Below the pieces are notes generated by a model. It did no database searches, was not told the origin of the DNA, and saw only the letters and a list, made by a program, of their open reading frames with translations. Positions 15,798 through 21,971 of a stretch of DNA of 23,425 nucleotides are shown here, piece after piece. Each line of letters starts with the position of its first letter. Position 1 is the first letter of the stretch. The translations under genes and the position numbers were made by a program. Source of the DNA: a virus; IMG/VR virus record IMGVR_UViG_3300027302_000031, positions 1 to 23,425 of that record; one strand, given 5' to 3'.

Positions 15798-15833
15798 ACA
15801 TATATCTACATGAACTTTTTACACGGGGATTTT

Positions 15834-16091
15834 ATGATAAGTTATAACGACTTTTTAGGAATTAAAACTCTTTCAGAAACGGTCATGACCGACATTCGCA
15901 ATATCAATACACAAGATGATTTTCAACAAATCATTCAAACCAGCTATCAAAGTCTATATCTTCATCTCAAATCATTGTCAAACGTATATCTATTAAAAGG
16001 AGACGTTCAAACTTCCAGAAGACTTATGAGTATGGCCTCGCAATTGGCAAGTACATTGAACCAAACACAACAATTCCAATTTAGAAAATAA
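15834..16091 (+). CDS. Small helical hypothetical protein, 85 aa
   Basis: I do not recognise this gene. The ATG at 15834 is preferred over one at 15810 because GGGG lies 5-8 nt before it. The protein is all-helical by eye: MISYNDFLGIKTLSET, then two helices rich in Gln, Ser and Leu (QTSYQSLYLHLKSLSNVYLL; RRLMSMASQLASTLN). The N-terminus carries L13-S14-E15 before Thr, similar to capsid-targeting peptides of T4 internal proteins. It lies 45 nt before phoH and probably shares its transcript. Confidence 0.7.
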   Translation: MISYNDFLGIKTLSETVMTDIRNINTQDDFQQIIQTSYQSLYLHLKSLSNVYLLKGDVQTSRRLMSMASQLASTLNQTQQFQFRK

Positions 16092-16136
16092 TTGGAGAGT
16101 AGAGTTTTATATTAACCATTAACAAAGGAATGCATT

Positions 16137-16970
16137 ATGCGTAACAAGCGTGTGATAACAGAAGAAAACATAAGTGATATCAGCGATTATCTAACCCCTC
16201 GCCAACTTGCAAGGTTAGAGCGTAAACAACGTAAAACCGCTGTTCAAGAACAACCCACCCACCAAAAGGCCGAGCGCCACCACCAAAATAAAATATCAAG
16301 CTTGAAACCATTGCAAGCGAAAACAGAAGCACAATATAATTTGATACACGCATTAGAAACCTACGATCAAGTATTGGTTTATGGGCCTGCTGGTACTGGT
16401 AAAACTTATGTGACAACAACTTTTGCTGCGCATGAGTTTATCAAGGGTAATTATGATAAAATAATTATAACAAGACCCACTGTTGCTGTTGAAACGTCAA
16501 TTGGTTTCTTCCCCGGAACATTAGAAGAAAAAATGAGTGTGTGGTTGGCTGAAACAATTAATATTTTAAAAATGCATATGGGGCCAGAAGCATACGGCAT
16601 CGCCTTGAAAAATGGTGATATAGAAATTGTTCCTTTTGAAGTTATTCGTGGTAGATCATTGAACAATTCATTGATTCTTTTAACAGAAGCACAAAACACT
16701 ACTGTTAAAGAAATGACTGCATTTGTAACACGTACTGGTGAAAACTCAAAAGTTGTTATAGATGGTGATATACGTCAATCAGATATTGGAACATCAAATG
16801 GTCTTGAATGGGCCTTGCGTATGGTTAACAAATATAAATCATTGGGTGAATTGACTGGCATCGCCGAGTTTGATTCTGATGATATTGTTCGTTCTGGTCT
16901 TTGCGGGGCATGGGTAAGAGCCATTGAAAAACAATACGATACAAACCCTGAATTAGTAAAACGTGTGTAA
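16137..16970 (+). CDS. phoH: PhoH-like P-loop ATPase
   Basis: This protein belongs to the PhoH family of P-loop ATPases, common in marine and other large phages; its cellular role is not settled, with RNA-related ATPase activity proposed. The N-terminal ~60 residues are basic and predicted disordered (QLARLERKQRK ... HHQNKISSLKPLQ). The core begins with AKTEAQYNLIHAL and shows Walker A GPAGTGKT (83-90), TRPTVAVETSIGFFPGTLEEK (112-132) and the sensor stretch NSKVVIDGDIRQSD (203-216). The Walker B motif reads LILLTEAQNTT (179-189), with Thr183 where the family usually has Asp (DEAQN). Length 277 aa fits phage PhoH proteins. A strong terminator follows directly. Confidence 0.92.
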   Translation: MRNKRVITEENISDISDYLTPRQLARLERKQRKTAVQEQPTHQKAERHHQNKISSLKPLQAKTEAQYNLIHALETYDQVLVYGPAGTGKTYVTTTFAAHEFIKGNYDKIIITRPTVAVETSIGFFPGTLEEKMSVWLAETINILKMHMGPEAYGIALKNGDIEIVPFEVIRGRSLNNSLILLTEAQNTTVKEMTAFVTRTGENSKVVIDGDIRQSDIGTSNGLEWALRMVNKYKSLGELTGIAEFDSDDIVRSGLCGAWVRAIEKQYDTNPELVKRV

Positions 16971-16973
16971 ACA

Positions 16974-17003
16974 AAAAAGCCAATGCTAAAACATTGGCTT
17001 TTT
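16974..17003 (+). terminator. Rho-independent terminator after phoH
   Basis: A 12-bp stem AAAAAGCCAATG / CATTGGCTTTTT with loop CTAAAA (16986-16991) lies 3 nt behind the phoH stop. The T run continues into an AT-rich stretch. Confidence 0.92.
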
Positions 17004-17020
17004 ATTTTATTTTGTATATA

Positions 17021-17043
17021 GAAGATATAATATCTTCTTTTTT
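17021..17043 (+). promoter_or_regulatory. Palindrome containing TATAAT, followed by T run
   Basis: GAAGATA (17021-17027), TAA, TATCTTC (17031-17037) form a perfect 7-bp inverted repeat with T6 behind it. It also contains TATAAT (17026-17031) 33 nt before the start of the next gene, but no good -35 at 16-18 nt. It is either a second, tandem terminator or a promoter -10 embedded in an operator. Confidence 0.4.
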
Positions 17044-17058
17044 ATTATGGAGATATAA

Positions 17059-17202
17059 ATGGACTTTATCGGAGAAAAAAACGTGGAAATAATTTGCATA
17101 TCTTGCGAATCAGAATTTAAAATAAAGGAATTACATTCCGATTACAACATACACTATTGTCCGTATTGCGGAGAAGAATTGGATATAGAGATTGAGGACT
17201 AA
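17059..17202 (+). CDS. Zinc-ribbon mini protein, 47 aa
   Basis: A 47-aa frame with good SD (GGAG, 6 nt spacer) encodes ...IICISCESEF ... YCPYCGEELDIEIED. The two CxxC knuckles (Cys13/16 and Cys34/37) with the second as CPYCGEEL are a typical zinc ribbon. Its stop overlaps the next start by one base (TAATG), so the two genes are coupled. Proteins of this size and pattern are often adaptors or regulators; nothing more specific can be said. It heads the operon with the His-rich and RuvC-like genes. Confidence 0.8.
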   Translation: MDFIGEKNVEIICISCESEFKIKELHSDYNIHYCPYCGEELDIEIED

Positions 17203-17684
17203 TGATGGAAACTAACGTAGTTAAACCTGATAATGTCGATTTTAATGATATTGAAAATGAAATAAACTTAAACCCTTTAGAAAGAAGCTCATACAAGTTT
17301 TTTGCACAGGGGTTGGATGAAGATTTCAATGATATGCGCAATATGCATGCTAGTAAAGTTGAAATGGACAGTCATCCCGTGGGAAGCCCAGAACATCATA
17401 TAGCTGCTGCAAAGATGTACGGTCATATTATAAACCATAGTAAAGACATGGTGCGTTTTCATCATGAAAACGGTGACACTGAAAAACAGCTAAGGCACCA
17501 GAATATAATTAACAATGCACACGCAGAAGTAAGTCACCATCTAGCTCAGTACCATTTTTCTATGGCGAAACAACATGCGACCAATGGAAACCTAGCATCT
17601 GCAATTAGACATCAAGTTAAAGGTGAGGCAGAACAACAACGTCATACTAACTTGTTACATAATTTAAATAACACAGGGGAATAA
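17202..17684 (+). CDS. His-rich helical-repeat hypothetical protein, 160 aa
   Basis: I do not recognise this protein. Its C-terminal 100 residues are rich in His, Asn, Gln and Ala and show an internal repeat of about 37 aa: HHENGDTEKQLRHQ (87-100) and QHATNGNLASAIRHQ (124-138), each followed by a helix. This looks like two or three TPR-like helix pairs in the second half. The first 55 residues are acidic and unlike the rest. The ATG at 17202 overlaps the preceding stop; a second ATG at 17205 is equally possible. The next gene (RuvC-like) starts 1 nt after the stop, so all three are likely made from one message. Confidence 0.75.
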   Translation: MMETNVVKPDNVDFNDIENEINLNPLERSSYKFFAQGLDEDFNDMRNMHASKVEMDSHPVGSPEHHIAAAKMYGHIINHSKDMVRFHHENGDTEKQLRHQNIINNAHAEVSHHLAQYHFSMAKQHATNGNLASAIRHQVKGEAEQQRHTNLLHNLNNTGE

Positions 17685-17685
17685 A

Positions 17686-18246
17686 ATGATTTTAGCTGGT
17701 ATAGATTATTCTATAACATGTCCAGCTTTAGTTATTGGAAAGGTAGGGTCGTCTTTTGATGACCTTAAATTTTATTCATTTGCAACTAAAAAAAGACATT
17801 ATTCAAATAAATCACAAATAACTTTGTTGACATATCCGTTGTGGAAAACAGATCAGGAAAGATATGATCGTCTTTCAGAACTATTCATGGAAATACTTAA
17901 AACTGAAAAAGTTGATCATGTTATGATGGAGGGATATGCATATGGCAGTTCTGCCGGTCAAGTATTTCAAATTGCTGAAAATACAGAAGTATTGAAATAT
18001 AAGATGTATAAAAATGACATACCTTATGATGTATTGGCACCAACCCAGATAAAAAAATATTTTACAGGAAGCGGTAATTCTAACAAAGGTATGATGTTTC
18101 TTTCATTTAAAAAGATTTGTCCATATGATATTCATATGGCTATAGGCGACCCATCAGAACCAAATGATGTAGGGAACCCTGTATCGGATATGGTAGATGC
18201 TTATGCTATATGGTGTATGAATAATCAACAATACATGGTGAAATAA
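17686..18246 (+). CDS. RuvC-like Holliday-junction resolvase
   Basis: This is an RNase H-fold nuclease of the RuvC type that probably resolves branched DNA before packaging, the job done by endonuclease VII (gp49) in T4. The expected acidic residues are visible: Asp7 in GIDYS, Glu82 in MMEGYAYGSSAG, and Asp168/Asp171 in PVSDMVDAYAIW. The conserved stretch PTQIKKYFTGSGNSNK (119-134), with the basic residues used for DNA contact in RuvC, is also present. Length 186 aa is near RuvC (173). Many T4-like phages of the cyanophage branch carry such a gene. The start has SD GGGGA; the stop lies in a hairpin shared with the converging gene. Confidence 0.88.
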   Translation: MILAGIDYSITCPALVIGKVGSSFDDLKFYSFATKKRHYSNKSQITLLTYPLWKTDQERYDRLSELFMEILKTEKVDHVMMEGYAYGSSAGQVFQIAENTEVLKYKMYKNDIPYDVLAPTQIKKYFTGSGNSNKGMMFLSFKKICPYDIHMAIGDPSEPNDVGNPVSDMVDAYAIWCMNNQQYMVK

Positions 18247-18256
18247 GTTTCACCAT
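18235..18256. terminator. Hairpin at convergent gene ends
   Basis: ATGGTGAAA (18235-18243) and TTTCACCAT (18248-18256) form a perfect 9-bp stem with loop TAAG, followed by TTTTG. The plus-strand stop is in the loop and the minus-strand stop in the right arm. The T run is short, so it is a plausible but not strong bidirectional terminator. Confidence 0.6.
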
Positions 18257-18897
18257 TTTGTATATGTAACCACCTTCATGCCATTTTCATGTATTAATTT
18301 TTCAACGTCACCTAGTAAGTTTTCATTTGGTGAAGAATACATTAATTTAATTTTTTTAATTAAATCTTCTGATACTTCAAATCCTTTATAAACACGATAA
18401 TATTGTTCATTTCCCGCAGGTTCCGCATCGCATAGATTAAAGTAATAGTGCTTTCCATCACTTTCCGATAAAAATGAAATATATCCATCATACCACATAA
18501 GAGATAATGTTACGCTTTCTGCAAACTTTTTATCCCACAAGGTTTCCGGCACCGTCCATACATGTTCACATAATCCTGCTTCCTGCATTTTGTCGAAAAG
18601 TGTAATATATGCAGAGTGATACTTCTTATTATATTCTTTATTAACTTTCCCAATGACGAAATAATAACCATCATTAGTAACAAAAAAAGCATTGCCGTTT
18701 TCATAAAGAATTTTTACAATAGTGGTTGTCATTATTTCACCTTCTTCAACAAAGTCAATAGGTTTTTGTTTAAATGACACAGGAACATCCCAATATGAAC
18801 TTATTTTACCATAAACACGAAACGGTATTTGCGTTGGTGCCACAAGCTCATATGGCATGGTTTGTTCAAATAACACCCAATCATTTATAATTTGCAT
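18250..18897 (-). CDS. Hypothetical protein with two related domains, 215 aa
   Basis: I do not recognise the family. The protein appears to contain a domain twice: residues ~60-110 (ILYENGNAFFVTNDGYYFVI ... LFDKMQEAGLC) and ~130-190 (LMWYDGYISFLSESDGKHYYF ... SEDLIKKIKLMYSS). Each has two or three beta strands with a DG turn followed by YYF and a helix. The neighbouring 111-aa protein carries one more such unit. It is the last gene of the minus-strand operon and overlaps its neighbour by 13 nt. Confidence 0.78.
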   Translation of the reverse strand: MQIINDWVLFEQTMPYELVAPTQIPFRVYGKISSYWDVPVSFKQKPIDFVEEGEIMTTTIVKILYENGNAFFVTNDGYYFVIGKVNKEYNKKYHSAYITLFDKMQEAGLCEHVWTVPETLWDKKFAESVTLSLMWYDGYISFLSESDGKHYYFNLCDAEPAGNEQYYRVYKGFEVSEDLIKKIKLMYSSPNENLLGDVEKLIHENGMKVVTYTKW

Positions 18898-19220
18898 TTA
18901 TACATACCTTTCTTTTTACAAACTTCTATAAGTTCTTTTAAAATTCCGCCATTCGCATAACCAAGTTCATATTCATAACGATCACTAACATCGCCCAAAA
19001 TATATTTTTCGTCGTTATCTACACGGATTATGTGGTTGTTTTCTGTTTCTATCAATTCAAAAATTGTACCAATTAAATGAATAATTTCATTGTCTCCATC
19101 AATAATTGTACCATTGATGTGTAAATGATTTGCTTTTGACGGGATACATGTATAGAAGTCCTCATGAGGACTTCCACTGTTTAGTATACCACATATTTCC
19201 CAGCAATCAATTTTTTGCAT
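18885..19220 (-). CDS. Hypothetical protein, 111 aa, related to its neighbour
   Basis: I do not recognise this protein. The start ATG at 19220 is chosen because it overlaps the end of the kinase-like gene by 14 nt, in line with the overlaps elsewhere in the operon; an ATG at 19253 would overlap by 47 nt. Its C-terminal half (FELIETENNHIIRVDNDEKY ... LKELIEVCKKKGM) has the same layout as the units of the next protein, and both proteins begin with MQxIxxW, suggesting gene duplication. Confidence 0.72.
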   Translation of the reverse strand: MQKIDCWEICGILNSGSPHEDFYTCIPSKANHLHINGTIIDGDNEIIHLIGTIFELIETENNHIIRVDNDEKYILGDVSDRYEYELGYANGGILKELIEVCKKKGMYKCKL

Positions 19221-19755
19221 TAATAATCTCAAATATTTTATTGGATGTATCATAATCTGTTTTGATGATATGATACTCTATGTTGTGTTTATCCAAAAAC
19301 TTTAAAATTTTATTTGAAAGTTTCTGTGCTTGTTTTTCGGTTTTGTTTCTTCCTTTTTCAACATATTCAAAATCACGTTGTAAGAAAAAGTTGATATTTT
19401 GGTATGAATGGTGCATTTCCAACAACAAAGGGAGAAAGTTCTTGTAATAGTTTTTTGGTCTATACAAAGCAGACATTAATACTGGACTGTCAGTAATACA
19501 ATATTCAACATTATGTGAAACCAAGTTCAGTTGTTTATTATTCTGGGTTGCGGAAATATAAACTTGATTCGTGAAATGGTCAGGGTGTTGTCTTTCCCAA
19601 ACCATGTCTTTTGCATATTCTGTAATCAACTCAACATCATAATGTTTCTTTTTCATTAAATGAAAAAGACCTGCTGCTGTAGTAGATTTTCCCGATCCGG
19701 GGCCGCCCCAAAGATTAATTACTTTTAATGGATAACAAAGCTTCGTATTTTTCAT
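19207..19755 (-). CDS. P-loop ATPase/kinase (AAA_28-like)
   Basis: This is a small P-loop protein resembling the AAA_28 group (PF13521; related to the nicotinamide riboside kinase part of NadR and to several phage kinases). Visible motifs are Walker A GGPGSGKST (17-25), LITEYAKD (43-50), ITDSP (87-91) as the Walker B-like strand and a basic lid region around RNKTEKQAQ. Length is 182 aa. Its substrate is uncertain; nucleotide or NAD-precursor phosphorylation is possible. It overlaps the upstream gene by 41 nt and the downstream one by 14 nt, so translation within the operon is strongly coupled. Confidence 0.85.
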   Translation of the reverse strand: MKNTKLCYPLKVINLWGGPGSGKSTTAAGLFHLMKKKHYDVELITEYAKDMVWERQHPDHFTNQVYISATQNNKQLNLVSHNVEYCITDSPVLMSALYRPKNYYKNFLPLLLEMHHSYQNINFFLQRDFEYVEKGRNKTEKQAQKLSNKILKFLDKHNIEYHIIKTDYDTSNKIFEIINAKN

Positions 19756-20122
19756 AATTTCTCCAATAAGCTGGTATTTTATAATCCTTTACTTGATGTA
19801 TTTCAGCCAATGTTATCTTATTGACGAAAAATAAACATACTTGCTCATAATAGCTTTCATCACTTACTTCACGGTTATCTTGCTTCAAGCTGATTTTATG
19901 CGGTCGAATGTCATCTATAAGTTCAAGACGATCAATCGTGATGGTCAAACGGTTGTCTATCAATCGTGACAGTATATTTGCCAACATCTTATAACGAATT
20001 GGTTGCTTTGAGTAAAAACGACGATAGACCATTTCAACTTTATGCATGCTATATTTGCTCTTACATGCTCGTAAAAACAAGTCTTCAATATTTTCTTGTG
20101 TGTACTTCTTAATAACCTTCAT
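19715..20122 (-). CDS. Hypothetical protein, 135 aa
   Basis: I do not recognise this gene. The protein is basic, Tyr/Lys-rich and mixed alpha/beta, beginning MKVIKKYTQENIEDLFLRAC. It has SD-like AAAGGTG before the ATG, which overlaps the upstream stop by 4 nt (ATGA). The 3' end overlaps the kinase-like gene by 41 nt in another frame, a long overlap even for a phage. It is part of the minus-strand operon behind the sigma70-like promoter at 20517. Confidence 0.75.
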   Translation of the reverse strand: MKVIKKYTQENIEDLFLRACKSKYSMHKVEMVYRRFYSKQPIRYKMLANILSRLIDNRLTITIDRLELIDDIRPHKISLKQDNREVSDESYYEQVCLFFVNKITLAEIHQVKDYKIPAYWRNYEKYEALLSIKSN

Positions 20123-20496
20123 TCAAACACCTTTCGGTCTAACATTTCCAATCTAACTTTAGCGGCAGCTTTCCAATATGAATAATTTCTATTATACGCA
20201 GTACCGTTAGAATATATAAAACATGGTACAACAGAACCATTAATTTTCATTGCTGGCGTCCCACGTGTAGACCATTGTTGAAAATCTACATTTTCATTTA
20301 ACACGCCATTTTCAACCAATATATCACTGGTAGAATGCCAATCTTCGAGTATACCAACTTCAACATACATGTCTTTTGTAGCATATCTGTCGATTGTTTC
20401 ATAGCAACGTTTAAAATTGAAAACTTTATATGCACTGTATTCTTCATATACCCTTTTAGGGCTGCAATTAAGAACATCAAATGACCATTTGAACAT
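20119..20496 (-). CDS. Hypothetical protein, 125 aa
   Basis: I do not recognise this gene. The protein is soluble-looking, Tyr- and Trp-rich, with mixed helices and strands and no catalytic motif I can name; WSTRGTPAMKINGSVVPCFI (74-93) is its most patterned stretch. SD AGGAG and a sigma70-like promoter lie directly upstream, so it is the first gene of its own transcript. It ends with a 4-nt overlap with the next gene. Confidence 0.75.
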   Translation of the reverse strand: MFKWSFDVLNCSPKRVYEEYSAYKVFNFKRCYETIDRYATKDMYVEVGILEDWHSTSDILVENGVLNENVDFQQWSTRGTPAMKINGSVVPCFIYSNGTAYNRNYSYWKAAAKVRLEMLDRKVFE

Positions 20497-20516
20497 GTTG
20501 TTCTCCTAAAAATTAA

Positions 20517-20545
20517 ATTATACAATAAAATATATTTGAATACAA
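20517..20545 (-). promoter_or_regulatory. Sigma70-like promoter
   Basis: On the minus strand TTGTAT (20545-20540), 17 nt, and a perfect TATAAT (20522-20517) precede the ATG at 20496 by 20 nt. The -35 starts directly after the stop codon of the upstream gene. It would allow early expression of the 125-aa, 135-aa and kinase-like genes apart from the late boxes. Confidence 0.65.
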
Positions 20546-20860
20546 TTATTCTTGTGTATTGTTTTGTAAACCAGCTAGTCTCATGGCTTCTTCTGGGCCA
20601 AATTGATGCCAATTGGTATAAGATATAAGACCACCACTTTTTACATCATGGTGTGGCCAATATTTTTTAGCGTGAAGTACATATCCGGTGCATATCTTAG
20701 TTTCATCTTCATGACATGCCCAATTATGCCCACTTTCTTCCTTCATCTTCTTAATGTCATATGGTTCTGGAAGACAACCAAGACCCTGTACGTATTCCGA
20801 TTCATCCGTAAAAGCAAAAGGGCATGCACCACAGCAGCCCTTCTTATTAGTATGACCCAT
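20546..20860 (-). CDS. Cys-rich hypothetical protein, 104 aa
   Basis: The N-terminal half holds a Cys/His cluster: CCGACPF (Cys9, 10, 13), GLGCLPEPYD (Cys29), ACHED (Cys49, His50) and ICTGYV (Cys57). The CxxCP..., CH..., CxG layout is like small phage and bacterial proteins of the DUF6283 type, from memory and not certain; it suggests a bound metal or Fe-S cluster. The ATG at 20860 is chosen over an upstream TTG at 20881; GGAG lies 11 nt before it, a somewhat long spacing. It overlaps uvsY by 14 nt. Function unknown. Confidence 0.75.
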   Translation of the reverse strand: MGHTNKKGCCGACPFAFTDESEYVQGLGCLPEPYDIKKMKEESGHNWACHEDETKICTGYVLHAKKYWPHHDVKSGGLISYTNWHQFGPEEAMRLAGLQNNTQE

Positions 20861-21287
20861 TTTCAAACTTTCTCCACTCAATTGCGTCCCTGATATTCCA
20901 GTTTCTTCCTTGAATGCTTTTTAAAATAGATTCTAGGAATTCAATTTTTATGTGTTGAACCCCCACCTTTGTTTTTAATTCTATCACGTCAGGTCTATTG
21001 GCAATAACAGTTGGTATGTCCTGTCGCATTACTTTTTTATCCTGAACTAGAGGAAGATTATAATGATTCAATTCTTCAATCGTTAGTGTTTTATTATAAA
21101 ACTGTTCTAAAACATGTTCCTTTTCTTCTAGTTTTGTTTTCAGCTTTATCAAAACCATTTTTTCATGCACAAGTATTTTGTAATACTTAGCATGTAGTTT
21201 TGGTATCTTTAGACTTTCAGAGTCCAATTTAAGAGGATTAATTTCAACGTCTTCCGCCCATTGCTTTTCTATATCTTCTAATAACAT
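20847..21287 (-). CDS. uvsY: UvsY-like recombination mediator
   Basis: This is the recombination mediator that loads the UvsX recombinase on single-stranded DNA coated with gp32. The protein is helical and charged and matches the cyanophage-type UvsY pattern: LEDIEKQWAEDVEI at the start, ESLKIPKLHAKYYKILVHEK (24-43), a basic helix LKTKLEEKEH, and the C-terminal LESILKSIQGRNWNIRDAI followed by EWRKFENG. Length 146 aa matches T4 UvsY (137). SD AAGGA lies before the ATG, and a tiny membrane-protein gene is just upstream. The match rests on remembered family sequence. Confidence 0.88.
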   Translation of the reverse strand: MLLEDIEKQWAEDVEINPLKLDSESLKIPKLHAKYYKILVHEKMVLIKLKTKLEEKEHVLEQFYNKTLTIEELNHYNLPLVQDKKVMRQDIPTVIANRPDVIELKTKVGVQHIKIEFLESILKSIQGRNWNIRDAIEWRKFENGSY

Positions 21288-21296
21288 TTCAATCCT

Positions 21297-21404
21297 TCAT
21301 TTCAAACATTTACTATAATAGTGATAATAACAGCTAACCAACAATGGTAAACCCGGAACTAACACTGTCATCCCAACAATCAAAATAGCATATAAATCAT
21401 TCAT
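21297..21404 (-). CDS. Small membrane protein, 35 aa
   Basis: A 35-codon frame with a strong SD (CGGAGTG, 7 nt before the ATG) lies 9 nt upstream of uvsY. It encodes one hydrophobic segment (residues 4-25: LYAILIVGMTVLVPGLPLL in part) followed by a short basic, Tyr-rich tail. The layout fits a single-pass inner-membrane peptide. No homologue is known to me; the SD and the tight spacing are the evidence that it is real. Confidence 0.6.
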   Translation of the reverse strand: MNDLYAILIVGMTVLVPGLPLLVSCYYHYYSKCLK

Positions 21405-21442
21405 AATTTCACTCCGAATTGTACCATAAAAAACATACAAAG

Positions 21443-21931
21443 TCAAACGTCATAAAACTCTATTTCGTAACGTTGATATTTCAATATCAACATGCTGTAT
21501 ATTTCCATAGTTTCTGATGTTTGTTCACTAAAATCAAGTTCACCCAAAGAGACAGGAACCACATCCATAAATGTAACCTTCATCATTGGATTATTATGGC
21601 TGGTGTATATTGTCATTGCTGCGTCAACATATGTGAATTCTGCACTGATAGGATGTTCTGACGGATTGGCTATACCCCACATCCACTTAAATACCTCATA
21701 CCAATTCTGCATGTTTTCACTAACAGCAAACTCCAAATATAAGTCACCAAAATATAATTTGTCACCATAAATCGGTTTATCAAATAAAGGCGAAGATTGT
21801 TGGGCGACCCCAAGATTTATTCCGGGTAAAGGATAACGTTGTAATGTAAAACTCAAATGTGGAAATGCTGAAAACTCTAGGGTTGCACGATTGCTAGTAA
21901 GTTTGTTTAAATTTTGGTATAAATCTGTCAT
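21443..21931 (-). CDS. Tail-tube-like structural protein
   Basis: The protein resembles small virion proteins of T4-like phages related to tail tube or tube-initiator subunits (gp19/gp54 type): LQRYPLPGINLGVAQQSSPL, then a G-D-K-L-x-F-G-D-L segment with a following strand, SENMQNWYEVFKWMWGIANP, a TIYTSHNNPMMKVTFMDVVP strand pair and PVSLGELDF. This order (P-G-x-N-L-G, P-x-x-G-D-K-L, N-W-x-E-x-F-x-W, N-N-P, P-V-S-L-G) recurs in cyanophage tail proteins, from memory. The ATG at 21931 is chosen because AGGAG lies before it, although the frame stays open to 22003. It is 162 aa, like T4 gp19 (163). Confidence 0.78.
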   Translation of the reverse strand: MTDLYQNLNKLTSNRATLEFSAFPHLSFTLQRYPLPGINLGVAQQSSPLFDKPIYGDKLYFGDLYLEFAVSENMQNWYEVFKWMWGIANPSEHPISAEFTYVDAAMTIYTSHNNPMMKVTFMDVVPVSLGELDFSEQTSETMEIYSMLILKYQRYEIEFYDV

Positions 21932-21971
21932 AAACACTCCTATTGTAAATAGACAAAAATGAGAAGGTAAA

